A DNA stretch of 64,000 bases from contig NZ_JAUSQM010000001.1 of NCBI RefSeq assembly GCF_030811215.1, positions 2,480,001-2,544,000 on the forward strand. The letters run 5' to 3'. How positions within the stretch are numbered: position 1 is the first letter of the stretch; each line of letters starts with the position of its first letter. The translations under genes and the position numbers were made by a program. Source of the DNA: Nocardioides massiliensis. Its GTDB lineage: Bacteria; Actinomycetota; Actinomycetes; Propionibacteriales; Nocardioidaceae. The notes under the pieces were generated by a model. It did no database searches and was not told where the DNA came from. It saw only the letters and a program-made list of their open reading frames with translations. Shown piece after piece: positions 1 to 7,439 of the stretch.

Positions 1-188
1 AGCACCAGCGCGGGCTGGTGCCAGCTGGTGCCGGTGGGGTCGTCGAGGACGGCCACCACCAGCCACCCGAGCGCGAACGCCTGGGCGACCACGAGCAACC
101 CGGTCGCGACGGATGCCAGGACCATGGCGACCAACGCGCCGGTCGCGGGCCGCAGCAGCGGCAGGTGCCGCGGGTCGAGGGGCTTCAT
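1..188 (-). CDS. cydD: Cytochrome bd biogenesis ABC exporter CydD, N-terminal fragment
   Basis: Only the first 62 or so codons are present; the gene continues past the left edge of the window. The visible protein begins MKPLDPRHLPLLRPATGAL and then runs into a long hydrophobic stretch (ALVAMVLASVATGLLVVAQ), as expected for the first membrane helix of the CydD half of the CydDC exporter, which moves thiols such as glutathione or cysteine out of the cytoplasm and is needed to assemble cytochrome bd. The start ATG lies 7 bp after the cydB stop codon, so the gene is almost certainly cotranscribed with cydAB. The assignment rests on the leader sequence and, above all, on position: cydA-cydB-cydD-cydC is the usual actinobacterial order. 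The ABC domain is outside the window. Confidence 0.75.
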   Translation of the reverse strand, partial: MKPLDPRHLPLLRPATGALVAMVLASVATGLLVVAQAFALGWLVVAVLDDPTGTSWHQPALV

Positions 189-195
189 GTCGCCG

Positions 196-1224
196 TCACC
201 GCGCCTGCGCCAGCTCCTCGGTCGGGATGTGCCGCGTCGAGATCCGCTTGCGGAACACCCAGTACGTCCATGCCTGGTATCCCAGCACGATCGGCGTGAA
301 CAGCGCAGCAACCCAGGTCATCACGGTCAGCGTGTAGTCGGTCGCGGCGGCGTTGGTCGTCGTCAGGGAGTACGCCGGATTGGTGCTGGAGGGCATGACG
401 TCGGGGAAGAGCGCGAGGAAGAGCCCCGCGACCGCGAGCGCGATCGTGACGAAGGTGCCGGTGAAGGCCCAGCCCTCGCGGCCGGCGCGCGCGGCGCTGA
501 TGGCGGCGAGCAGGGCAGTAGCGGCGAGCAAGAACGCGACCGCGGAGCCGATCGACCCGGTGCGGCCCTGCGTCCACAGCAAGAACACCACCGCGACGAC
601 CGCAGCGGCAAGGCCGAGCTTGACCGACAGCGCCCGTGCGCGGTGGCGGATGTCGCCGTCGGTCTTGAGTGCCACGAACATCGCGCCGTGGGTGAGGAAC
701 AACAGCAGCGTGGTCACGCCGCCGAGCAGTGCGTAGGGGTTGAGCAGGGTGAAGAGGGTGCCGGTGAACTCCTTGTCGGCGTCGATCGGCACGCCGGCCA
801 CGATGTTGGCGAAGGCGACGCCCCACAGCAGCGCAGGCACGAACGAGCCACCGATGAGCGCGGCGTCCCACCGGCCGCGCCACTGCGCGGTGTCGCCCTT
901 GTGGCGGTACTCGAAGGCGAGGTTGCGCAGGATCAGCGCGACCAGGATCAGCAGCAACGGGAGGTAGAAGCCGCTGAACAGCGTGGCGTACCACTCCGGG
1001 AACGCCGCGAAGGTGGCGCCGCCGGCGACCAGCACCCACACCTCGTTGCCGTCCCAGACGGGCCCGACGGTGTTGATCATGACGCGCCGCTCGGTCTCGT
1101 CGCGGGCCAGCACCGGCACCAGCATGCCGACGCCGAAGTCGAAGCCCTCGAGGGTGAAGTAGCCGATCCACAGGACCGCGATGAGCACGAACCAGACGGT
1201 GGTGAGCTCGATGCCGAAGATCAT
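196..1224 (-). CDS. cydB: Cytochrome bd ubiquinol/menaquinol oxidase subunit II
   Basis: A 342-residue polytopic membrane protein. It starts MIFGIELTTVWFVLIAVLWIGYFTLEGFDFGVGML, which matches the first helix of CydB with its conserved GFDFGVGML segment, and continues with the GPVWDGNEVWVL block typical of the family. CydB partners CydA in the high-affinity terminal oxidase that reduces oxygen to water using quinol without pumping protons, and supports respiration at low oxygen or under inhibition of the aa3 branch. The length is normal. The ATG is preceded by a purine-rich ribosome-binding stretch (GAGAAGAGGAAG), 37 bp after cydA. It is followed closely by cydD, so a cydABD(C) operon is likely. 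Confidence 0.95.
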   Translation of the reverse strand: MIFGIELTTVWFVLIAVLWIGYFTLEGFDFGVGMLVPVLARDETERRVMINTVGPVWDGNEVWVLVAGGATFAAFPEWYATLFSGFYLPLLLILVALILRNLAFEYRHKGDTAQWRGRWDAALIGGSFVPALLWGVAFANIVAGVPIDADKEFTGTLFTLLNPYALLGGVTTLLLFLTHGAMFVALKTDGDIRHRARALSVKLGLAAAVVAVVFLLWTQGRTGSIGSAVAFLLAATALLAAISAARAGREGWAFTGTFVTIALAVAGLFLALFPDVMPSSTNPAYSLTTTNAAATDYTLTVMTWVAALFTPIVLGYQAWTYWVFRKRISTRHIPTEELAQAR

Positions 1225-1261
1225 CGTCTTCCTCTTCTCTCGCTTGTCTCGGGTCGGCCGG

Positions 1262-2749
1262 TCAGTAGGCGAACGCCATCGGGGCGTCCTGGTCGTGGTC
1301 GGGGGAGCCCGGGTCCGGCGGCTCGACGAACGGCTCCGGTCCCTTCTTCGTGAACTTCGCGAGCAGGCCGATCTCGATGACCATGAGCACGCCGTACAAC
1401 GCGGTCAGGACGACGACGGAGATCAGTGCCTCGGTGACGCTGACGCCCGGGGAGACGCCGCGCTCGGTGGTCATCAGCCCGAAGACCACCCACGGCTGAC
1501 GGCCCATCTCGGTGAAGATCCAGCCGAACGAGTTGGCGGCGGCGAGCGCGATCGGCAGGCCGATGCCGACCCGGCCGATCCACGACGGCAAGCGGGCGCC
1601 GTCGTTGCGTCGGCGCGTCAGCCACAGCACCAGGGCCGCACCGCCGGCACCGATGACGCCGAAGCCCATCATCCAGCGGAAGCTCCAGTAGGTGACGGGG
1701 ATGTTGGGCACGTACTCGGAGGCCGTGTAGTAGGCCGCGCCCGGGTCGGTGCCGTACTCCTCGCGGTAGGTTTCGCGCAGCTCGTTGATGCCCTTGACCT
1801 CGGCGTCGAAGCTGCCGGCGCCGAGCCAGGAGAGCAGGCAGGGCACCGTGAGCGCGAACTTCTCCTCGCGACCGTCGGGGGTGCCGATGGTGAGGACCGA
1901 GAACGGCGCGCACGACTCGGCGGTCTCGTAGAGCCCCTCGGCCGCGGCCATCTTCATCGGCTGCACCTCGGTCATGATCTTGCCCTGGATGTCGCCGGAG
2001 ACGGCCACGCCGATGCCGCTGACGAGCATGAGCACGCCCGCGATGCGCATCGACTTGCGATACATCTCGCGGTCGGGAGCGCCGGCGTCGCGACCGTCGT
2101 CATCGACGCGGGAGCCGTGGCGCTTGCTGGCATAGAGCCACGCGCTGATGCCGATGACGAACGCGGCGCCGGTCATGTAGGCCGCGAGCACGACGTGGGG
2201 GAAGGTGACGAGCTGGACCTTGTTGAACATCACCGCAGCGAAGTCGGTCAGCTCCGCGCGCCCGGTCTCGGCGTTGAACTCATAGCCGACCGGGTGCTGC
2301 ATCCAGGAGTTGGCGGCGAGGATGAACCACGACGAGGCCAGGACGCCGAGATGGACGATCCACATGCAGGCGGCGTGCAGCGCGCGGGGGAGCTTGTCCC
2401 AGCCGAAGACCCACAGCCCGATGAACGTGGACTCGAGGAAGAAGGCGAGCAGCCCCTCGATCGCGAGCGGTGCGCCGAAGATGTCGCCGACGAAGCGCGA
2501 GTAGTCCGACCAGTTCATCCCGAACTGGAACTCCTGGACGATGCCGGTGACCAGCCCGAGGGCGAAGTTGATGATGAACAGCTTGCCGAAGAACTTCGTC
2601 AGCCGGAGGTACTCCGGACGGCCGGTGCGCAGCCAGAGCGTCTCGAAGATCGCCACGATCAGCGTCAGGCCGATCGTCAGCGGGACGAACAAGAAGTGGT
2701 AGACGGTGGTGATCCCGAACTGCCACCGCGCGATGTCGACGACCTCCAC
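1262..2749 (-). CDS. cydA: Cytochrome bd ubiquinol/menaquinol oxidase subunit I
   Basis: A 495-residue subunit carrying the quinol site and the three hemes of cytochrome bd. Recognisable blocks are the N-terminal ARWQFGITTVYHFLFVPLTIGL helix with the heme-ligand histidine (written in part: ARWQFGITTVYHFLF), GTDPGAAYYTASEYVPNIPVTYWSFR-like quinol-loop residues, and GRQPWVVFGLMTT near the C-terminal end. I chose the GTG at 2749 rather than the ATG at 2764 because an AGGAGG ribosome-binding site lies 5 bases before that GTG and homologues begin with VDxARWQFG. First gene of the cyd operon. Its upstream region is shared with a divergent BlaI-type repressor gene and holds palindromes that could regulate it. 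Confidence 0.93.
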   Translation of the reverse strand: MEVVDIARWQFGITTVYHFLFVPLTIGLTLIVAIFETLWLRTGRPEYLRLTKFFGKLFIINFALGLVTGIVQEFQFGMNWSDYSRFVGDIFGAPLAIEGLLAFFLESTFIGLWVFGWDKLPRALHAACMWIVHLGVLASSWFILAANSWMQHPVGYEFNAETGRAELTDFAAVMFNKVQLVTFPHVVLAAYMTGAAFVIGISAWLYASKRHGSRVDDDGRDAGAPDREMYRKSMRIAGVLMLVSGIGVAVSGDIQGKIMTEVQPMKMAAAEGLYETAESCAPFSVLTIGTPDGREEKFALTVPCLLSWLGAGSFDAEVKGINELRETYREEYGTDPGAAYYTASEYVPNIPVTYWSFRWMMGFGVIGAGGAALVLWLTRRRNDGARLPSWIGRVGIGLPIALAAANSFGWIFTEMGRQPWVVFGLMTTERGVSPGVSVTEALISVVVLTALYGVLMVIEIGLLAKFTKKGPEPFVEPPDPGSPDHDQDAPMAFAY

Positions 2750-2784
2750 AGGGCCCTCCTGCATCCAGTACGGCCACGTACCAA

Positions 2785-2818
2785 CTACGCAGCGTCGTAG
2801 ATACTACGCCGTGTAGTA
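2785..2818. promoter_or_regulatory. Candidate BlaI/MecI-type operators between cydA and the blaI-like gene
   Basis: A perfect inverted repeat TACTAC-GCCGT-GTAGTA spans 2802-2818, and a second related repeat CTACG-N6-CGTAG spans 2785-2800. Such TACTAC/GTAGTA dyads resemble known BlaI/MecI operators (core TACA-N-TGTA). The first overlaps the expected -35 region of the blaI-like promoter, whose -10 candidate is TAGACT at 2833-2838, so autorepression is plausible; both lie in the cydA upstream region. Confidence 0.7.
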
Positions 2819-2844
2819 CGACGATGTGTCGGTAGACTGCCCCC

Positions 2845-3297
2845 ATGGCTGCCGATGTGTCCGAGACCGCCTCCGGGAGCGCCCGCGGCGCCCGTGTCGG
2901 CGACCTGGAGAAGGCCGTCCTCGACGTGCTGTGGGACTCTCCCCGGCGATCGAGCTCGTCGAGATCCCCGGATGACGAGTCGCGTCCCTGGCGCACCGTC
3001 CGCGACGTCTTCGCCGTGATCGAGGCCGAGCGGCCGATCGCCTACACGACCGTGATGACCGTGCTGGCGCGGATGGCCAAGAAGGGCCTGGTCGAGCAGC
3101 ACCGCCAGGGCAAGGCCTACCTCTACCGCGCGGCCGGGTCCCGCGGCGAGATGGCGGCCGACCTCATGCGCCAGGCGCTGGGCAGCGTCGCCGACGACGC
3201 CGGCGGAGCCCGCGACGCCCTGGTCGCGTTCGTCGGCGAGGCGTCGGAGGAGGAGCGCGCCGCGCTGCGGGAGGCGCTCGCCCGGCTGGAGGGGTGA
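2845..3297 (+). CDS. BlaI/MecI/CopY-family transcriptional repressor
   Basis: A 150-residue protein with the winged-helix organisation of the Penicillinase_R family. Residues 15-30 (RVGDLEKAVLDVLWDS) form the opening helix, and the ERPIAYTTVMTVLARMAKKGLVEQ block is the recognition helix and wing; the C-terminal part is a helical dimerisation region. These repressors bind TACTAC-type dyads and are inactivated by proteolysis through a membrane M56 protease, here encoded by the next gene 7 bp downstream. An odd Ser/Arg-rich insert (about residues 31-48) interrupts the first helices. Transcription is probably leaderless: TAGACT sits exactly six bases before the ATG. Its divergence from cydABD suggests it may control the bd oxidase as well as itself, by analogy with the mycobacterial BlaI regulon that reaches respiratory genes. 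Confidence 0.88.
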   Translation: MAADVSETASGSARGARVGDLEKAVLDVLWDSPRRSSSSRSPDDESRPWRTVRDVFAVIEAERPIAYTTVMTVLARMAKKGLVEQHRQGKAYLYRAAGSRGEMAADLMRQALGSVADDAGGARDALVAFVGEASEEERAALREALARLEG

Positions 3298-3304
3298 AGC
3301 GGCG

Positions 3305-4189
3305 GTGACCGTGTGGGTGCCGGCGTCGCTCGCCGGGCTCGCGCTGGTGCTCACCGGTCCGGTGCCGGTGCTGCTCGCTGGCTGGCGTGCGCTGCGGCGT
3401 ACGCCCCGGGCGGCCATGACGCTGTGGCAGTGCGTGGCGCTGGCGGCGGTGCTCGCCGCCCTCGGCTCGGGCGCCTCGCTGGTCACGCTGCTGGTCCTCG
3501 GCGATCGTGAGCCGACCTGGTGGGGGTGGGTGCTCGCGGGGGCGTCCGCGCTGGTCACGATCGTCGTCCTGGCCCGGCTGCTGCTCAGCGGGCACCTCGA
3601 GGGCACCGGGCTGCGCGCGGCGCGCCGGCGCCACCGCGCACTGGTCGACGTGCTCGCCGAGCGCCGCGGGGGAGTGGCGGTCATCGACGCAGAGGTCCCG
3701 GTCGCCTACTGCGTGCCCGGCCTGACCGGCTCACGCGTCGTGGTCAGCGCCGCCGCGATGGAACGGCTCGCGTCCGACGAGCTCGACGCGGTGCTCGCCC
3801 ACGAGCGCGCCCACCTGCGCGCGCGCCACGACCTGGTGCTGGAGGCGTTCGGCGTCCTGCACCGCGCCTTCCCGCGCTACGTCTCCAGTGCCGCCGCACT
3901 GCGCGAGGTGAGCCTCCTGGTCGAGGTGCTCGCCGACGCCGCGGCCGTACGCCGTGTGGGGCGGGTGCCGCTGCTGCGGGCGCTCCAGGCGCTCGCGGGC
4001 ACGGCTCGTCCCGTGGCCACCCTTGGCGCGGGCGGTCAGCTCGCCGAGCGCGCGCAGCTCCTCGCCGGCCCTGCACCCTCTGTGCGCGACCAGGTCCGGG
4101 TGGTCGTCGCCTACGCGCTGGCCGCCGCCGTGCTCGTGCTGCCCACGGTGCTGGTCGTGCAGCCGTGGGTCACTGGGTTGCTGCGCTGA
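3305..4189 (+). CDS. M56-family (BlaR1-like) membrane zinc metalloprotease
   Basis: A 294-residue protein with hydrophobic helices near residues 5-25, 38-65, 75-95 and 265-290, surrounding a cytosolic protease domain. The zinc motif HERAH is at residues 166-170 (VLAHERAHLRARHD), with a downstream EVLADAAAVRR segment that supplies the third ligand region typical of M56/M48 enzymes. It starts with GTG. It lacks the penicillin-binding sensor domain of true BlaR1, so what it senses is unknown. It is coupled to the preceding BlaI-like gene, and the pair is expected to work as protease plus repressor: activated protease cleaves or triggers cleavage of the repressor. Function is inferred from family and context. 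Confidence 0.85.
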   Translation: MTVWVPASLAGLALVLTGPVPVLLAGWRALRRTPRAAMTLWQCVALAAVLAALGSGASLVTLLVLGDREPTWWGWVLAGASALVTIVVLARLLLSGHLEGTGLRAARRRHRALVDVLAERRGGVAVIDAEVPVAYCVPGLTGSRVVVSAAAMERLASDELDAVLAHERAHLRARHDLVLEAFGVLHRAFPRYVSSAAALREVSLLVEVLADAAAVRRVGRVPLLRALQALAGTARPVATLGAGGQLAERAQLLAGPAPSVRDQVRVVVAYALAAAVLVLPTVLVVQPWVTGLLR

Positions 4190-4271
4190 GCTTCGCCGTC
4201 GCCGTGACGTTCCGCCGGAGGTGGGGCATCGATGTGCGCACCAGAGATGCGCGTGGACCTGAATCAGTGGT

Positions 4272-4285
4272 GCTACCGTGGTAGC
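4272..4285. promoter_or_regulatory. Palindromic operator/promoter of the vapBC module
   Basis: A perfect dyad GCTACC-GT-GGTAGC lies directly before the vapB ATG and overlaps a -10-like hexamer (TACCGT, 4273-4278). This position is what is expected for autoregulation by an antitoxin-toxin complex. No ribosome-binding site is seen between it and the ATG, so the mRNA may be leaderless. Confidence 0.55.
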
Positions 4286-4286
4286 C

Positions 4287-4529
4287 ATGCGGACGACGGT
4301 GCGACTCGATCCCGAGGTGGCGGCGGCCGCCGAAGAGCTGCGGCGCGAGCGACACATCGGCCTGGGTGAGGCGGTGAACGAGCTGGCTCGGGCCGGGCTG
4401 CTCGCGCGTGATCGCGACGTTCCGCCCTTCCGTCAGCGGACCGCACCCGTCGGGCTGAAGGTCGACGTCGCCAACGTCGCCGAGGTGCTCGAACTGCTGG
4501 ACGCTGACGACGCCGAAGGCGCCCGGTGA
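4287..4529 (+). CDS. vapB: VapB-type ribbon-helix-helix antitoxin
   Basis: An 80-residue protein beginning MRTTVRLDPEVAAAAEELRRE, the classic N-terminal strand and helix of a ribbon-helix-helix DNA-binding antitoxin, followed by a short helical segment (LGEAVNELARAGLL) and a toxin-binding tail. The ATG at 4287 is preferred to the GTG at 4278 because the RTTVRLD strand normally starts at residue 2 or 3 and because the GTG lies inside the operator palindrome. The stop codon overlaps the start of the PIN-domain toxin gene by four bases (GTGA), which indicates translational coupling. Confidence 0.88.
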   Translation: MRTTVRLDPEVAAAAEELRRERHIGLGEAVNELARAGLLARDRDVPPFRQRTAPVGLKVDVANVAEVLELLDADDAEGAR

Positions 4530-4954
4530 TCGTCGATGCGAACGTGCTGCTCTATGCCGTCGATGAGCGAGCGCCCTTCCACGACAGCGCCCGGATCTGG
4601 CTCGAGTCGGCAATGGGTGGTCCTGGACGGGTCGGCCTGCCGTGGGCGACGTTGACCGCGTTCCAGCGCATCATCACCCATCCGCGGGTCACGGCTGCTC
4701 CACTCGCCGCGGAGCAGGCATGGAGTCACATTGAGGATTGGCTCGATGTCGATGGCGTCTGGATACCAGTGCCTGGTCCGCGTCATCGCAACATCCTGGG
4801 CGAACTCGTCGTGGGCGGCGATCTGCGCGGCAACCTGGTCCCCGACGCCCACCTCGCAGCGCTGGCGATCGAGTACGGCGTCGGCATCTGTTCCTTCGAC
4901 ACTGACTTCGCGCGGTTCGACGGACTGCGGTGGGAACGCCCCGGCCCCGCCTGA
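4526..4954 (+). CDS. vapC: VapC-type PIN-domain ribonuclease toxin
   Basis: A 142-residue PIN domain. It opens MIVDANVLLYAVDE with the first catalytic aspartate D4; the other acidic residues are D107 (VPDAHLAAL) and D125/D127 (SFDTDFARF). The second acidic position typical of many VapCs is not obvious: the block GLPWATLTAFQRIITHPRV has none, as in the mycobacterial PIN subfamily with GLPW-xxLxxFxR motifs. VapC toxins cleave specific tRNA or rRNA and are neutralised by VapB. The gene starts with GTG overlapping the vapB stop. A short, complete type II toxin-antitoxin module. Confidence 0.9.
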   Translation: MIVDANVLLYAVDERAPFHDSARIWLESAMGGPGRVGLPWATLTAFQRIITHPRVTAAPLAAEQAWSHIEDWLDVDGVWIPVPGPRHRNILGELVVGGDLRGNLVPDAHLAALAIEYGVGICSFDTDFARFDGLRWERPGPA

Positions 4955-5049
4955 TCGCCCCGAGCCACGCCGATGGGGTGTCGCTGATTCAGGCTCGCCG
5001 CATTGCGACTCGTCGGCACCGCGCTGAGGGTGCCACCAGAGCCTGTCGA

Positions 5050-5211
5050 TCGAGGGACCGCCTGTCGGTCGAGCGAAGTCGAGACCTGAGCAGAGTCGAA
5101 GGGTCGAGATCTCGGTCGAGCGGCTGTTGTTGATCGAGCGGAGCGGTGCCCTGAGCGGAGTCGAAGGGTCGAGATCCGGTGGATCGAGCGGAGTCGAGAT
5201 CTATGTCCGTC
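5050..5211. repeat. Cluster of REP-like GGTCGAG/GTCGAGAC repeats
   Basis: The 246 bp between vapC and the DUF222-HNH gene contain no gene but are filled with short related words: GGTCGAGCGAAGTCGAGACC near 5068, a 27-bp word that occurs twice (5085-5111 and 5150-5176, one mismatch) and contains GAGTCGAAGGGTCGAGATC, and GATCGAGCGGAGTCGAGATC at 5182-5201. The words are partly self-complementary and resemble repeats at 7.7, 8.85, 13.05 and 32.6 kb. They look like a dispersed extragenic palindrome family that has accumulated here. Confidence 0.75.
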
Positions 5212-6526
5212 GATAGAACCGGTACGACCCGTCCGCGTGGCGGCTGTGGTCGTAGGTGGGGTCGTGGACGCGGTGGTGGTGCCAGGAGCACAGCAGGACA
5301 CCTTCGGCCAGATCGGTGCGCCCGCCCTCGCACCAGGGATCCCCGGCGTGGTGGGCTTCGCACCACCTGGCGGGGATCGTGCATCCCTGCGCAGCACACG
5401 ACGGATACTTCAGTGCGAGTGCTTTGCGTTGGGCGGCGGAGAAGAGTCGTTGGGTGCGGCCGAGGTCGAGGACTTCACCGTCACCGTCGAGGACGGCGGG
5501 AACGATGCCCGCGGTGCAAGCTAACCGTCGGACCTCGGAGACGGGGATGGTGCCGTCGTCCGGGAGCAGCCCGACGCCGAGGCCGTCGCGCAGGTCGTCG
5601 AGATCGATGCGGACGATGATCGTGGTGGCCATCCCGCCGTGCTGCGGCAACGCGTGGGGGTCGTAGGCATCGAGGAACGCACAGAACGCTTCGCCCAGGA
5701 CCTGGTCGTGGGGACGCTTCGCACCGGTGGCTTCGTCGGTCGTGGCGACGGATTCGATCCCGAAGATGCTGCCCCCGGCGCCGGTCAGGGCGGTGTCCCG
5801 GCGTGGTGCGGTGAACGCCTCGAGGTAGCCGCGCAACCGGGTGGCGTAGTGGCGCGGGATCCGACCGGTGATGTCCGCGGTCCCGTCGGAGCGGTGGCGG
5901 ATCCGGAACCGGGTCTGCGCTTCGGCCTCCCTGAGTTCCTTCTCGAGCTGCTCGCGCTCGTGGTCGGCGAATCCCTCAGGATCGAGGTGGGACCACACCC
6001 GCTCCGCGAGGCGGGTCAGCGCTTTGGGTCCCCATTTCTGCGCCAGCTTCACCAGGTCGGTCTCGGCGCGCTTGCGCAGCTCGACCGAGATCGACGGCGG
6101 TGCTTTGTCGAGGGCCTTGACGACGATCTCGGCCTGGCTCATCCGCACGCGCCCGTCGCGCACCGCGGCCCCGAGCGCTTGGTAGCGGATCCGGAGTGCT
6201 TCGCCGAGGTCTTGGGCGCGGGCGACGCGGCCGGGGTGCTCTCGGGTGGCGTCGGCGACCCAGTTCGCCGTACGCCGAGCCGCGGTGTCGGCCGCGACAT
6301 CGTCAGCCGAGGCGAGGACCTCGTTGCGCAACGCCACCACCCGATCGGCCAACTCGGTGAGCTCGGTGAGCATGACCTTCTTGGCCTCGGTGGTGGCGAA
6401 CAACGGATCCACATCGGCGACGTCATCAAGGGCCGCGCGGACCCGGGACGTGCAGGTCAGCACCGGGTGCGAAGGACGGCTTGCGCCGACCCCGCCGGTG
6501 ACCTGAATGCCCGAGATCTCTGCCAT
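5201..6526 (-). CDS. DUF222 / HNH endonuclease-domain protein (13E12 repeat family)
   Basis: A 441-residue protein with an N-terminal helical DUF222 domain (about residues 20-330) and a C-terminal HNH nuclease signature (about residues 380-430): the segment CTIPARWCEAHHAGDPWCEGG is followed by VLLCSWHHHRVHD, giving the paired Cys and His residues of the beta-beta-alpha metal fold. Genes of this family occur in many copies in actinobacteria and resemble selfish or repeat-associated nucleases; the cellular role is not established. I chose the ATG at 6526 instead of a TTG at 6538 because a promoter hexamer (TTGAGT) covers that TTG and sits six bases before the ATG. A DNA-damage-type promoter motif lies just upstream (6533-6555). 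Confidence 0.9.
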   Translation of the reverse strand: MAEISGIQVTGGVGASRPSHPVLTCTSRVRAALDDVADVDPLFATTEAKKVMLTELTELADRVVALRNEVLASADDVAADTAARRTANWVADATREHPGRVARAQDLGEALRIRYQALGAAVRDGRVRMSQAEIVVKALDKAPPSISVELRKRAETDLVKLAQKWGPKALTRLAERVWSHLDPEGFADHEREQLEKELREAEAQTRFRIRHRSDGTADITGRIPRHYATRLRGYLEAFTAPRRDTALTGAGGSIFGIESVATTDEATGAKRPHDQVLGEAFCAFLDAYDPHALPQHGGMATTIIVRIDLDDLRDGLGVGLLPDDGTIPVSEVRRLACTAGIVPAVLDGDGEVLDLGRTQRLFSAAQRKALALKYPSCAAQGCTIPARWCEAHHAGDPWCEGGRTDLAEGVLLCSWHHHRVHDPTYDHSRHADGSYRFYRRT

Positions 6527-6532
6527 ACCGAA

Positions 6533-6555
6533 ACTCAACCAGAAGGCACCGACAC
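6533..6555 (-). promoter_or_regulatory. PafBC/RecA-NDp-like promoter of the DUF222-HNH gene
   Basis: On the minus strand GTGTCGGTG (6555-6547), eight bases, then TTGAGT (6538-6533) and six bases to the ATG. The published actinobacterial RecA-independent damage promoter is TTGTCRGTG-N8-TANNNT; this copy has the same GTGTCGGTG half as the recA promoter at 47184 and one mismatch in the hexamer's TA. Confidence 0.5.
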
Positions 6556-6595
6556 TGACCGTGGGCGAGCGCCGGCGGCCACCGAGCTCGGGCAG

Positions 6596-7090
6596 TCACC
6601 AGCCGCCGGCCTCGGTGACGCTGTCCACCCGGACGCGGAGCTCGACGGACTCCGAGGTGGTGCTGGCAAAGCCTGGCCAGATCTCGTCGTAGCTGCCGTC
6701 CTCGCGCAGGGTCACCGTGCCGATCTGCGGCCCGGACTCGTCGCCGATCACTCGGTAGGTGATGTCGTAGTCGCCGTCGAGATCGAATTCCTGACGGAGC
6801 GCGGGCTTCACCTCATAGCCCACGTTGCAGCCGGCCGAGCCGTAGCACTTCTTCTCGGTGACCCGAAGCCGCATCACGACATCCTTCTTGCGCAAGGAGC
6901 GCACGTCGCCCGACACGGCGGCGTCGGCCGCCGCGCCCTGGTCGGCATTCGGCTCGTCGTCCGTGGCCTGGTCGCTGGTCGTGACGTGCTTCGTCTCCTC
7001 ATCCGGGGCCGTGGCGACCTCGGCGACATCGCACCCGCTGCCAAGCAGCGCCAACAGGGCCAAGGCGGGAATCGCCAGCTTCTTGTCCAT
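6596..7090 (-). CDS. Predicted secreted lipoprotein
   Basis: A 164-residue protein with a lipoprotein signal peptide: MDKKLAIPALALLALLGSGC, with the lipobox LLGSGC and Cys20 as the lipidation site. The mature part starts with an acidic, flexible linker (residues 21-65) and then a beta-rich domain (about 70-164) with two cysteines, C83 and C88 approximately (KKCYGSAGCNVGYEV), and segments such as EFDLDGDYDITYRVIGDESG. I do not recognise a family; it resembles small immunoglobulin-like lipoproteins with no enzymatic signature. A GAGGAG ribosome-binding site precedes the ATG. It lies 69 bp upstream of the DUF222-HNH start on the same strand. Confidence 0.75.
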   Translation of the reverse strand: MDKKLAIPALALLALLGSGCDVAEVATAPDEETKHVTTSDQATDDEPNADQGAAADAAVSGDVRSLRKKDVVMRLRVTEKKCYGSAGCNVGYEVKPALRQEFDLDGDYDITYRVIGDESGPQIGTVTLREDGSYDEIWPGFASTTSESVELRVRVDSVTEAGGW

Positions 7091-7229
7091 CAGGACTCCT
7101 CACGATCGGGATCGGTTTGCGTTTCGCCAACCATGAAGCCGACAGCGTTTCCGGCGGTCGCACAGGGCGCGGCTCCATGTCTACGACAAGTGCGTCAGCA
7201 TCGACATCACCTGGTCCGAGGTCGAGGCG

Positions 7230-7439
7230 ATGCTCGATGGCGGCGAGGTGATCGAGGCTCACGTCTTCGACGATCTGATGGTCAAGGAGATCAGGCTTCT
7301 GCTGGACTGGGATGTGCCGCTTCATGTGGTGTACGTCGTCCATCACGACCGTAGACTGATCGTGTTTCGCACGATCTATCTGCCGACGCTGAACGAATGG
7401 CAGCCCGGCTTCCGGGAGAGGAGGAAACGACATGGCTGA
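7230..7439 (+). CDS. DUF4258-like toxin, possibly 5'-truncated
   Basis: A 69-residue product from the first in-frame ATG: MLDGGEVIEAHVFDDLMVKE followed by VPLHVVYVVHHDRRLIVFRTIYLP, a pattern that fits the C-terminal part of DUF4258 proteins, small RelE-fold-like proteins often paired with YgiT-type antitoxins. The same frame stays open and protein-like upstream (RLHVYDKCVSIDITWSEVEA) back to a stop at 7134, but no start codon is present there, so the gene may have lost its beginning or use a non-canonical start. Its last eight bases overlap the antitoxin gene. Probably the toxin of a type II module, active or decayed. Confidence 0.6.
   Translation: MLDGGEVIEAHVFDDLMVKEIRLLLDWDVPLHVVYVVHHDRRLIVFRTIYLPTLNEWQPGFRERRKRHG

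Noticed and set aside
7177-7430. ATG at 7177 or 7133 as an alternative start for the DUF4258-like gene.
   Set aside because: Both are in other reading frames; the one from 7177 stops quickly and the one from 7133 has no protein-like character.
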